64,000 nt of DNA from Actinomadura violacea. Lineage in GTDB: Bacteria > Actinomycetota > Actinomycetes > Streptosporangiales > Streptosporangiaceae. A model generated the notes under the pieces. That model was not told where the DNA came from. It searched no databases and saw only the letters and a list, made by a program, of their open reading frames with translations. Location: assembly GCF_017573465.1 (NCBI RefSeq), contig NZ_JAGEPF010000015.1, positions 62,001 to 126,000 of the forward strand, given 5' to 3'. Made by a program: the position numbers and the translations under genes. Positions 41,678-49,604 of the stretch are shown here, piece by piece; within the stretch, counting starts at the first letter, position 1; each line of letters begins with the position of its first letter.

Positions 41678-43251
41678 GGCTCCGGCAGGGCGTGCTTGAG
41701 GACCTTGCCGGCGGGGTTGCGGGGGAGCGCGTCGAGGAACACGACCTCGCGCGGCACCTTGTGCCGGGCGAGGTTCGCGGCGACGTGCTTCTTCACGTCG
41801 TCCTCGCCGAGGCCCGCGCCGCCGGCGCCGGCGGCGCCGACGACGAAGGCGCGCAGCCGCTGGCCGAACTCCTCGTCGGGGACGCCGACGACGGCGGCCT
41901 CGGCGATGCCGGGATGGGCGGCCAGCAGGTCCTCGACCTCGCCCGGATGGACGTTCTCCCCGCCGGAGACGATCATGTCGTCGGCGCGGCCGTCCACGTG
42001 CAGCCGGCCGCCGGCGTCGAGGTGGCCGAGGTCGCCGACGGCCATCAGCCCGCCGACCTCCTCCTTGCCGCCCCCGCCGGTGTAGCCGCCGAACCGGGCG
42101 GGCGAGTCGACGAAGATCCGGCCGGTCGCCCCCGGCGGCACCGGGCGGTCGTCGTCGCCGAGGACCGCCACGGTCGTCCCGGCGGGCGGGCGGCCGACGC
42201 AGCCGGGCGCGGCGGCCAGGTCGTCCGGGGTGGCGATGGTGATGCAGGACGCCTCGGTGGAGCCGTAGAAGTTGTACAGGACGGGCCCGAACGCCTCGGC
42301 GGTGCGGCGGCCGAGGTCCGGGTCGAGCCGGGCCCCGCCGGTGAGGATCACCTTGAGCCGGGACAGGTCGCGGGCGTCGAGGGCGGGCGAGGCGAGCAGC
42401 CGGTTCAGCATCACCGGGACGGCGATCAGCGACGTGCAGCGGTGCTCGGCGAGGTCGTCCAGGACCGCCGCGGCGTCGAAGCGGCGGCGCAGCACGAGGG
42501 TGGAGCCCAGGCCGAGCGCGAGGACGGCGCAGGTCAGCCCGAATCCGTGGAACAGCGGCGGGGCGACGAACATCGCCTCGCGGCCGCGGAACGGCACCTT
42601 CGACAGGATGCCGCCGGGCAGTGCCATCGACGGCGACTGCGAGCGCGGCGCGCCCTTCGGGCGGCCGGACGTCCCGCTGGTCAGGATCACCATCGAACCG
42701 TGCCGCGACGGGGCGGGCGGGGGAGAGGTGTCGCCTCCGGCGATGAGCTCGTCGAGGTCGGCGTCGGTGTGGCGGGGGAGGCCGAGGCCGTCGGCGACGC
42801 CCGCGAACTCCTCGTCGTGCACCAGGACGGTGACGCCTTCGCGGGACACGGCGTCGCGCAGCTGCGGCGCGGCGAAGTCGGTGTTGAGGAACAGCACGGA
42901 CGCGCCGGTCTTGGCCGCCGCCGACATCGCCTCCAGCAGCCCGCGGTGGTTGCGGCACAGGATGCCGACGGTGGAGTCCGGGCCGACGCCGCGCTCGCGC
43001 CAGGCGTTGGCGAGGGCGTTGCAGCGCCGCTCCAGCTCGGCGAACGTCAGCGGGCCCCGCTCGTCCACGAGCCCGGTGCGGTCGGGGAAGCGGTGCGCGG
43101 GCAGCGCGGTGACGGCGCCGAGCGGCCCGTAGGCGCGCATCGCGCGCGCCGCCGCGAGCAGCGCGCCCGGCGGCATCGGGCCGACCATCCCCGCGCGGGC
43201 GGCGGCCCGCAGGCCGCTCAGCTCGGCGGAGACGCGGGAGAGGGTGGGCAT
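41674..43251 (-). CDS. AMP-dependent acyl-CoA synthetase/ligase
   Basis: ANL-superfamily adenylating enzyme of 525 residues that would activate a carboxylic (probably fatty) acid and load it on CoA. Signature P-loop TSGTSGRPKG lies at 191-200; FYGSTEA (A5), GDLGHLDAGGRLHVDGRADDMI (A7-A8 hinge) and the C-terminal catalytic Lys in PRNPAGKVLK are intact. The start is uncertain: the first ATG (43251) sits 12 bp after a long palindrome and lacks a Shine-Dalgarno; ATG at 43188 or 43176 is possible. It lies downstream of the NmrA-like gene. Confidence 0.88.
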   Translation of the reverse strand: MPTLSRVSAELSGLRAAARAGMVGPMPPGALLAAARAMRAYGPLGAVTALPAHRFPDRTGLVDERGPLTFAELERRCNALANAWRERGVGPDSTVGILCRNHRGLLEAMSAAAKTGASVLFLNTDFAAPQLRDAVSREGVTVLVHDEEFAGVADGLGLPRHTDADLDELIAGGDTSPPPAPSRHGSMVILTSGTSGRPKGAPRSQSPSMALPGGILSKVPFRGREAMFVAPPLFHGFGLTCAVLALGLGSTLVLRRRFDAAAVLDDLAEHRCTSLIAVPVMLNRLLASPALDARDLSRLKVILTGGARLDPDLGRRTAEAFGPVLYNFYGSTEASCITIATPDDLAAAPGCVGRPPAGTTVAVLGDDDRPVPPGATGRIFVDSPARFGGYTGGGGKEEVGGLMAVGDLGHLDAGGRLHVDGRADDMIVSGGENVHPGEVEDLLAAHPGIAEAAVVGVPDEEFGQRLRAFVVGAAGAGGAGLGEDDVKKHVAANLARHKVPREVVFLDALPRNPAGKVLKHALPEP

Positions 43252-43263
43252 GCGCGCAGCGTA

Positions 43264-43306
43264 GTGAACAGGGGAACAGATTCACAAGATCTGTTCCCCT
43301 GTTCAC
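43264..43306. promoter_or_regulatory. Perfect 18-bp inverted repeat with repeated GAACA half-sites
   Basis: GTGAACAGGGGAACAGAT (43264-43281) and its exact reverse complement (43289-43306) flank the 7-nt spacer TCACAAG. Each arm contains two GAACA half-sites 8 bp apart. It lies 9 bp after the stop of the NmrA-like gene and 12 bp before the acyl-CoA synthetase start. It may be a terminator hairpin for the former or a two-dimer operator for the latter. The modest GC content and lack of a T-tract favour an operator, but both stay open. Confidence 0.6.
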
Positions 43307-43315
43307 CCATGTCCG

Positions 43316-44140
43316 TCAGGGCCGGAACGCCTCCGCGTTCTCGCGGGCCCACTGCGCGAAGGGCCGGGCGGGGCGGCCGGTGACCCGCTCGACGGTGCCG
43401 CGGACGGTGCGCCCGACCTCGGGCGGGTTCCCGAGCGTGTCGATCAGGAAGTCGATGAGCGGGGCGGGGAGCCCGTCGGCCGCCCACTTGGCCCGCGCCT
43501 CGTCCTCGGTCAGCTCGACGTACCGGATCTCGCGGCCGAGCGCGTCGCCGAGGATCCGCACCTTCTCGGTCGTGGTGATCCGCTCCGGGCCGGTGATGAC
43601 GAGCGACTCGCCCGCGTACCCGCCGTCCGCGAGGACGGCCGCGGCGACCGCGCCGATGTCGGCCTCGTGGACGAGGCTGCTCGTGCGGGACCCGAACGGC
43701 TCGCGGACCACGTCCTCGGCCCGGACGGACGGCGCCCACCACTGGAGCGTGTTCGCCATGAACTCGACCGGGGTCAGGATCGTCCATTCCAGGTCCGCGG
43801 CGGCGAGGGCCTGCTCCAGCTCGCCCTCGGCGCGGCCGCCGAGCAGGGTGACGCGCCGGACGCCGCTCTTCACGGCCAGGTCGGCGATGGCCTGCCCGTC
43901 CTCCAGGGGCGCGTAGCCGTCGCCGGCGAAGTTGATGAGGTGCGCGGCGGTCGCGCCGTCGAACGCGGCGGTGAGGGAGTCCGGTACGGCCAGGTCGCCC
44001 GCGACGACCTCCACGCCGGCGGGGAGCGCGGCGCGGGACGGGTCGCGGGTCAGCGCGCGGACGGGCAGTCCGCGCCGCAGCAGCTCGGTGACGACGTGCC
44101 GGCCGACGGTTCCGGTGGCCCCGGTGACCAGGATGCTCAT
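43316..44140 (-). CDS. NmrA-like NAD(P)-binding protein
   Basis: Atypical SDR of 274 residues. The nucleotide loop is ILVTGATGTVGRHVV. The rest follows the NmrA/QOR2-type pattern: GLPVRALTRDPSRA, VEVVAGDLAVPDSL, GVRRVTLLGGRAEG, WTILTPVEFMANTLQWW, and a C-terminal ITTTEKVRILGDALGREIRYVEL. The Tyr-Lys catalytic pair is not evident, so it may be a quinone-type reductase or a redox sensor. ATG at 44140 follows GGAGGCGAGC. The promoter carries two tandem operator copies around a TATAGT -10. Confidence 0.85.
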   Translation of the reverse strand: MSILVTGATGTVGRHVVTELLRRGLPVRALTRDPSRAALPAGVEVVAGDLAVPDSLTAAFDGATAAHLINFAGDGYAPLEDGQAIADLAVKSGVRRVTLLGGRAEGELEQALAAADLEWTILTPVEFMANTLQWWAPSVRAEDVVREPFGSRTSSLVHEADIGAVAAAVLADGGYAGESLVITGPERITTTEKVRILGDALGREIRYVELTEDEARAKWAADGLPAPLIDFLIDTLGNPPEVGRTVRGTVERVTGRPARPFAQWARENAEAFRP

Positions 44141-44152
44141 GCTCGCCTCCAT

Positions 44153-44202
44153 GCAGAACGGAATGTTCGATTCCACTATAGCAGAACGGAATGCTTCATT
44201 CC
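44153..44202 (-). promoter_or_regulatory. Tandem operator with TATAGT promoter
   Basis: Two copies of GCAGAACGGAATG plus a matching ATTCC arm occur at 44153-44174 and 44181-44202, 28 bp apart. Copy two holds the perfect inverted repeat GGAATG-CTT-CATTCC; copy one has GGAAT/ATTCC. Between them on the minus strand lies TATAGT (44175-44180), a strong -10 for the NmrA-like gene. One copy overlaps the -35/-10 spacer and the other the transcription start, the expected geometry for a repressor. The regulator is not adjacent. Confidence 0.7.
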
Positions 44203-44248
44203 GAATGGTCGTCATGTCGACAAAGAAACCCCCTCTGGGCTGTCATGT

Positions 44249-44281
44249 CTGCCAGGCGTGAACGGACGCCGATCGTGGCAG
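44249..44281 (+). promoter_or_regulatory. Hairpin in the paaZ upstream region
   Basis: CTGCCA (44249-44254) pairs with TGGCAG (44276-44281), and GGCGT (44255-44259) pairs with ACGCC (44266-44270), leaving a GATCG bulge. The 11-bp interrupted stem ends 22 bp before the paaZ ribosome binding site. It may be a leader structure or an operator. Confidence 0.4.
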
Positions 44282-44315
44282 GAAGAACCAGAGATATGCG
44301 GACGAGGAGGTCCCG

Positions 44316-46355
44316 GTGGTCGTGCTGCGCAGCTATGTGTCGGGTTCATGGCGTGCTCCGGAGGACGAGGGGGCGCCGTTGCGCGACGCCGTCACGGGGG
44401 AGGAGGTCGCGCGGATCTCCTCCGCGGGGATCGATCTCGGCGCCGCGCTGGAGCACGGGCGGGCCGTCGGCGGCCCGGTGCTGCGGGAGCTGACGTTCCA
44501 CCAGCGTGCGGCGCTGCTGAAGGCGCTGGGCTCGCACCTGCGGGAGCACCGCGAGGAGCTGTACGCGCTGTCCGCGCGGACCGGCGCGACGCTCGGCGAC
44601 TCCAAGTTCGACGTCGACGGCGGCATCGGCGTGCTGCTCGCCTATGCCAGCAAGGGCAAGCGCGAGCTGCCCAACGACACGGTGCTGGTGGAGGGCGCCG
44701 TCGAGCCGCTCGGCCGGGGCGGGACGTTCGTCGGCCAGCATCTGTGCACGCCGTCGCACGGCGTGGCGGTGCAGATCAACGCGTTCAACTTCCCGGTGTG
44801 GGGGCCGCTGGAGAAGCTCGCGCCCGCCTTCCTGTCCGGCATGCCGAGCCTGATCAAGCCGGCGAGCCAGACCGCCTACCTGACGGCCCGGCTGGTCGAG
44901 CTGATCGTCGAGTCGGGGCTGCTGCCGGAGGGCAGCGTGCAGCTGGTCTGCGGCGACCCGCGCGACCTGCTCGACCACCTCACCGAGCAGGACATCGTGG
45001 CGTTCACCGGCTCGGCGTCGACGGCGCGGCTGCTGCGCACGCATCCGGCGATCGTCGGCAACGCGGTCCGGTTCAACGCCGAGGCCGACTCGCTGAACTG
45101 CTCGGTCCTCGGTCCCGACGCCGCGCCCGGCACGCCGGAGTTCGACCTGTACGTCAAGCAGCTCGTCGCGGAGATGACCGTCAAGGCGGGGCAGAAGTGC
45201 ACCGCGATCCGCCGCGCGCTCGTCCCCGCCCCGCTGATCGACGCCGTGACGGAGGCCGTCCAGGAGCGGCTGGCGCGGGTGACCGTCGGGAACCCGGCCG
45301 ACCCGGACGTGCGGATGGGGGCGCTCGCCACCCTCGACCAGCGCGAGGAGGTCCGCCGCTCGCTCAAGGCGCTGACGGACGCGGGCCGGATCGTGTTCGG
45401 CGACCCCGAGCACGTCGAGGTGAAGGGCGCGGACGCCGAGCGCGGCGCGTTCATGTCGCCGGTGCTGCTGCGCGCCGACGACACCGGGCGCGCCGAGCCG
45501 CACGAGGTCGAGGCGTTCGGCCCGGTCAGCACCCTGATGCCGTACACGGACGCGGCGGAGGCGATCGCGCTCGCGGCGCGCGGCCGGGGCAGCCTCGCCG
45601 GGTCGGTGGTCACCGCCGACGCCGAGTTCGCGCGCGACGTCGTCCTCGGCCTGGCCCCCTGGCACGGGCGGCTGCTCGTGCTGAACTCCGAGGACGCCAA
45701 GGAGTCCACCGGGCACGGGTCGCCGCTGCCCGCGCTCGTCCACGGCGGCCCCGGGCGCGCCGGCGGCGGCGAGGAGATGGGCGGGGTCCGCGGGGTCGTG
45801 CACCACATGCGGCGCACCGCCGTCCAGGCCGGGCCCGCGATGCTCACCGCGCTCACCGGCCGCTGGGTGCCCGGCACCGACCGCACCGTCACCGACGAGC
45901 ACCCGTTCCGCAAGCACCTGGAGGACCTGCGGGTCGGCGACACCGCCGTCGGCGGGCCCCGCGTCGTCACGCTGGACGACATCGGGCACTTCGCCGAGTT
46001 CACCGGCGACACCTTCTACGCGCACACCGACGAGGAGGCGGCCCGCAAGAACCCGCTGTTCGGCGGCCGGGTCGCGCACGGCTACCTCGTCGTGTCGTTC
46101 GCGGCGGGGCTGTTCGTCGAGCCCGCGCCGGGTCCCGTGCTGGCGAACTACGGGCTGGAGAACCTGCGGTTCCTCACCCCGGTGAAGCCCGGCGACGAGC
46201 TGACGGTGACACTGACCGCCAAGCAGATCTCGCCGCGCGAGGGCGCCGACTACGGCGAGGTCCGCTGGGACACCGACGTCACCAACCAGGACGGCGCGTC
46301 CGTCGCCAAGTACGACGTGCTGACGCTGGTGGCCAAACGGCCCGCGCAGGACTAG
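44316..46355 (+). CDS. paaZ: Bifunctional oxepin-CoA hydrolase / semialdehyde dehydrogenase
   Basis: PaaZ of the phenylacetyl-CoA pathway, 679 residues. The N-terminal aldehyde dehydrogenase (about 1-515) has INAFNFPVWGPLEKLAPAFL, FTGSASTARLL and catalytic Cys295 in GQKCTAIRRALVP. The C-terminal MaoC-like hotdog hydratase (about 535-675) has FTGDTFYAHTDEEAARKN and GRVAHGYLVVSFAAGLF. Known reaction: ring opening of oxepin-CoA and oxidation of the semialdehyde. GTG at 44316 follows GAGGAGG. No paaABCDE epoxidase or other paa genes are in the window. Followed 61 bp later by a LysR gene. Confidence 0.93.
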   Translation: MVVLRSYVSGSWRAPEDEGAPLRDAVTGEEVARISSAGIDLGAALEHGRAVGGPVLRELTFHQRAALLKALGSHLREHREELYALSARTGATLGDSKFDVDGGIGVLLAYASKGKRELPNDTVLVEGAVEPLGRGGTFVGQHLCTPSHGVAVQINAFNFPVWGPLEKLAPAFLSGMPSLIKPASQTAYLTARLVELIVESGLLPEGSVQLVCGDPRDLLDHLTEQDIVAFTGSASTARLLRTHPAIVGNAVRFNAEADSLNCSVLGPDAAPGTPEFDLYVKQLVAEMTVKAGQKCTAIRRALVPAPLIDAVTEAVQERLARVTVGNPADPDVRMGALATLDQREEVRRSLKALTDAGRIVFGDPEHVEVKGADAERGAFMSPVLLRADDTGRAEPHEVEAFGPVSTLMPYTDAAEAIALAARGRGSLAGSVVTADAEFARDVVLGLAPWHGRLLVLNSEDAKESTGHGSPLPALVHGGPGRAGGGEEMGGVRGVVHHMRRTAVQAGPAMLTALTGRWVPGTDRTVTDEHPFRKHLEDLRVGDTAVGGPRVVTLDDIGHFAEFTGDTFYAHTDEEAARKNPLFGGRVAHGYLVVSFAAGLFVEPAPGPVLANYGLENLRFLTPVKPGDELTVTLTAKQISPREGADYGEVRWDTDVTNQDGASVAKYDVLTLVAKRPAQD

Positions 46356-46416
46356 AACGAAGGGAGGGGGCGTCCGCGGAGAGACGTCGAAGCGCCGCCG
46401 GTCACGGGGAGCACCG

Positions 46417-47343
46417 ATGATCAGTCCCCTGCACATCCAGACCGTGCGCGAGGTCGTGCGCACCGGATCGTTCGCGGACGCCGCCCGCAACCTCGGGTAC
46501 ACCGCGTCCGCCGTCTCCCAGCAGGTCGCCGCGCTGGAGCGCGCCTGCGGGCTGGTGCTGTTCGAGCGCCGGGCCCGCAGCGTGCGGCCGACCAGCGCGG
46601 CGTTCCTGCTGGTCAGCAAGGGCAACGACGTGCTGTCGGCGCTGGCCACGCTGGAGCGGGAGCTGCGCACCGTCGCCAGCGGGGAGCGCGGCGCGCTGCG
46701 GCTCGGCAGCTTCCCGACCGCCAGCTCCCGCATCCTGCCGCGGGTGCTGGCGGAGCTGGCGCGGATCCGGCCCGGCATCGAGATCAAGCTGTCGGAGGGC
46801 GAGCCGGACGAGCTGCTGCCCGAGCTGCTCGACGGCGACCTGGACCTGCAGCTCGTCTACCGCTACGACCTGTTCCCGCGCGGCTGGCCGGACCAGATCG
46901 TCGAGACGCCGGTGATGGACGAGAACCTCGTGCTGTGCGTGCCGGCCGAGCATCCGCTCGCCGGGCGCCGCACCGCTCGGCTGCGGGACCTGCGGTCGGA
47001 GACGTGGATCGCCAGCCGACCCGACAGCTGCGGGGCGCAGGCGCTGCTGCGGCTGTGCGGCACCGCCGGGTTCACGCCGGACATCGCGTTCCGCAGCAAC
47101 GACTACGCGGTGGTGTGCGGGCTCGTCGGCTGCGGCCTCGGCATCGCGCTCGTCCCGGCGCTCGGCTGCGTCCCGCAACCGGGCCTGCGGACGCTGCGGC
47201 TCAGCCGCCGCACGCCGCGCCGCCACGTGACCGTGCTGCGCCGCACCACCAACACCAACCCGCTGGTGAAGGACGCGATGCGCGGCCTGATGGACGTGGC
47301 CCGCGACGTCGAGGCGGAGGTCAGCGGCGCCACCGGCCCTTGA
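46417..47343 (+). CDS. LysR family transcriptional regulator
   Basis: LysR regulator of 308 residues. Helix-turn-helix: HIQTVREVVRTGSFADAARNL then YTASAVSQQVAALERACGLVLFER. Effector domain: ALRLGSFPTASSRILPRVLAELARIRP and a C-terminal GLVGCGLGIALVPALG. It follows paaZ on the same strand and converges with the amino-acid dehydrogenase cluster (overlap 23 bp). It could serve either; LysR targets are usually divergent, which neither is. Confidence 0.9.
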   Translation: MISPLHIQTVREVVRTGSFADAARNLGYTASAVSQQVAALERACGLVLFERRARSVRPTSAAFLLVSKGNDVLSALATLERELRTVASGERGALRLGSFPTASSRILPRVLAELARIRPGIEIKLSEGEPDELLPELLDGDLDLQLVYRYDLFPRGWPDQIVETPVMDENLVLCVPAEHPLAGRRTARLRDLRSETWIASRPDSCGAQALLRLCGTAGFTPDIAFRSNDYAVVCGLVGCGLGIALVPALGCVPQPGLRTLRLSRRTPRRHVTVLRRTTNTNPLVKDAMRGLMDVARDVEAEVSGATGP

Positions 47344-48463
47344 GCTCCATCGCGGCGCGGACCCGCTCCTGCGCGAGCGCGAGCGCCGCCTCGTGCGGGG
47401 TCGTGCCCTGCGCGCGGGCGGCGGCGAGCACCGCCGCGGTGTTGTCGCGCATCTTCGCCGACACCGCCGCGAACACCGCGCCGGGGTCGGGACGGAACGC
47501 CGAGTAGCGGGCGTCCATCGCGAACCCGGCCGCGACGACGCCGCCGGCGTTCGCCACGAAGTCCGGGACGACCGTGACGCCGCGCGCCGCGAGGACGCGC
47601 TGCGCGGGGCGGTCGGTCGGCAGGTTCGCGCCCTCGACGACGATCCGCGCCTGGATCCGCGCGGCGACGTCCTCGCCGATCACGTCCTGGAGCGCGGCCG
47701 GCACGAGGACGTCGGCCGGCACCAGCAGTTCGGCGCCCACGTCGAGGAGCCGCCCGCCGTACTCCTTCACCGCGGCGTCGCCGGCCTCGTCCCGCAGCGC
47801 GAGGAGCCGCGCGACGTCCAGGCCGTCCGGGTCGTGCAGCGCGCCGTGGACGGTCGACACCGCGACGACCGTCGCGCCGAGTTCGGCGAGGCGGCGCGCG
47901 GCGGCGTGCCCGACCGCGCCGAACCCCTGCACCGCCACCCGCGCGCCGGACAGCTCCAGCCCGGCGTCGCGCGCCGTAGCGTCGGCGGCCTCCGCGACCC
48001 CGTACCCGGTCACGCCCAGCTCGTCGTAGGGCATGCCGCCCAGCGCGTGCGGGGTGCCGACCGCCGCGCCGCGGTCGCCCAGCTCGTCCTGGACGACCGC
48101 CGCGTCCCGCTCCGTCAGCCCCATGTCGAGGCCCGCGACGTACCGGGCCGGGATCTCCTGCGCCAGCGCCCGCACGAACGCCCGCAGGACCGCCTCCCGG
48201 TCCGGCGAGGCGGGGTCGGCCGCGATCCCGGCCTTCGCGCCGCCGAAGAACAGGTCGGCGCCCGCCCACTTGTAGGTCATCACCCGGGCGAGCCGCGCGA
48301 CCTCCGCGACCGTCACCGTTGGGCTCATCCGCATGCCGCCCTTGCCCATCCCGCGGGCGGTGTTGTCGATGACGAGCACGCCGCGCATTCCGGTCCGGGC
48401 GTCGGAGACGCACACGACCCGCTCGGGGCCCCACTCGTCCATCAGCGCGAGCACGTCAGACAC
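47321..48463 (-). CDS. Glu/Leu/Phe/Val-type amino acid dehydrogenase
   Basis: NAD(P)-dependent oxidative deaminase family protein, 380 residues. MTYKWAGADLFFGGAKAGI (62-80) aligns with the leucine-dehydrogenase active site (Lys65 and Lys77); the usual GGGK is GGAK. D at GLDMGLTERD and the Rossmann loop VQGFGAVGHAAARRL follow, then VEGANLPT. It would interconvert an L-amino acid and its 2-oxoacid. The substrate pocket differs from typical LeuDH, so 2-aminoadipate or another acid is possible (inference). GTG start overlaps the FAD oxidoreductase stop by 8 bp. Third gene of its operon. Confidence 0.87.
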   Translation of the reverse strand: MSDVLALMDEWGPERVVCVSDARTGMRGVLVIDNTARGMGKGGMRMSPTVTVAEVARLARVMTYKWAGADLFFGGAKAGIAADPASPDREAVLRAFVRALAQEIPARYVAGLDMGLTERDAAVVQDELGDRGAAVGTPHALGGMPYDELGVTGYGVAEAADATARDAGLELSGARVAVQGFGAVGHAAARRLAELGATVVAVSTVHGALHDPDGLDVARLLALRDEAGDAAVKEYGGRLLDVGAELLVPADVLVPAALQDVIGEDVAARIQARIVVEGANLPTDRPAQRVLAARGVTVVPDFVANAGGVVAAGFAMDARYSAFRPDPGAVFAAVSAKMRDNTAAVLAAARAQGTTPHEAALALAQERVRAAMELKGRWRR

Positions 48464-49598
48464 AGTTGATCTCCGGGCGGGGGCGGTCGCCGGCGAACCG
48501 CGCGGCGTGCAGGGGGGCGACGTCCACGAACGGCTCGCGGCGCAGGTACAGGTCGCGGACGACCTCGCCGACCGCCGGGCCCTGCAGGAACCCGTGGCCG
48601 GAGAACCCGGTCGCGTACAGGAACCGGGACACCCCGGCGTCCTCGCCGATCAGCGCGTTGTGGTCGGGGGTGACCTCGTACAGGCCGGCCCAACCACCGG
48701 CGAGGCCCGCGTCGAGGAGGCGGGGCGCGCGGGCGGCGATGGCGTCGGTGAGCCGCGGCAGCCACGCGTCCGTCCGGTCAAGCAGGAAGCCGGGCCGCTC
48801 GTCGGGATCGGACATGCCGAGCATCAGCCCCTCGCCCTCGCCGTGGAAGTAGAACGACGTGGTGAAGTCGATCGTCATCGGCACGGGACGCGGCAGGTCC
48901 GGCATCGGTCCGGTGAACGCGATCTGCCGCCGCAGCGGCTCGACCGGCAGGCTGACGCCCGCCATCGCGCCGACCTTCGCCGACCAGGCCCCGGCGGCGC
49001 AGACGACGGCGGACGCGGCGATCCGTCCCCGCGAGGTCTCCACCGCCCGGACCTCGCCGCCGCCGGTGTCGATACCGAGCACCTCGCAGTGCGTCAGCAG
49101 CGTCGCGCCGTGCCGCCGCGCGGCGGTCGCGTACCCGAGGACGACCGACTCCGGCGTGCAGTGCCCGTCGTCGGGGGAGAACGCGGCGGCGAGGAGGCCG
49201 CCGGTCTCGATGAGCGGGGACAGCCGCCGCGCCTCCTCGGCCGAGACCATCCGGCTCGGCACGCCGAGGGAGTTCTGCAGCGCGACGCCCTCCTCGAACG
49301 CCGCGACGTCCTCGGGCCGCGACAGCAGGAACAGGTACCCGACCCGGTGCAGGTCGATCTCCTGCCCGGGACGCTCGCCGAACCGCGCGAACGCCTCCAG
49401 GCTGCGGGCGCCGAGGCGGATGTTCACCTCGTCGGAGAACTGCGCCCGGACCCCGCCCGCCGCCTTGCACGTCGACCCGGAGCCCAGCCCGTCCCGCTCG
49501 GCCAGCACCACCCGCACCCCGGCCTCCGCGAGGTGGAACGCGATGCTCGTCCCCATCACCCCGCCGCCGATGACGACGACGTCCGCCGTGGTCTCCAT
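48456..49598 (-). CDS. FAD-dependent amine/amino-acid oxidoreductase (DAO family)
   Basis: Flavoprotein of 380 residues of the D-amino-acid/sarcosine/pipecolate oxidase family. FAD-binding VVVIGGGVMGTSIAFHLAEAG (GGG at 11-13), GSGSTCKAAGGVRAQFS (flavin contact), AVVCAAGAWSAKVG, and the C-terminal GLYEVTPDHNALIGE with GFSGHGFLQGPAVGE. It oxidises a secondary or primary amine. In context a cyclic imino acid such as pipecolate or proline is plausible. Middle gene of an operon, 6 bp after the aldehyde dehydrogenase stop. Confidence 0.88.
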   Translation of the reverse strand: METTADVVVIGGGVMGTSIAFHLAEAGVRVVLAERDGLGSGSTCKAAGGVRAQFSDEVNIRLGARSLEAFARFGERPGQEIDLHRVGYLFLLSRPEDVAAFEEGVALQNSLGVPSRMVSAEEARRLSPLIETGGLLAAAFSPDDGHCTPESVVLGYATAARRHGATLLTHCEVLGIDTGGGEVRAVETSRGRIAASAVVCAAGAWSAKVGAMAGVSLPVEPLRRQIAFTGPMPDLPRPVPMTIDFTTSFYFHGEGEGLMLGMSDPDERPGFLLDRTDAWLPRLTDAIAARAPRLLDAGLAGGWAGLYEVTPDHNALIGEDAGVSRFLYATGFSGHGFLQGPAVGEVVRDLYLRREPFVDVAPLHAARFAGDRPRPEINCV

Positions 49599-49604
49599 GC
49601 GCGC

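Noticed and set aside
40241..43306. A 1021-codon minus-strand open frame
   Set aside because: Covers the LysR, MFS and acyl-CoA synthetase genes in the wrong frames, with low-complexity Arg/Gly-rich sequence.
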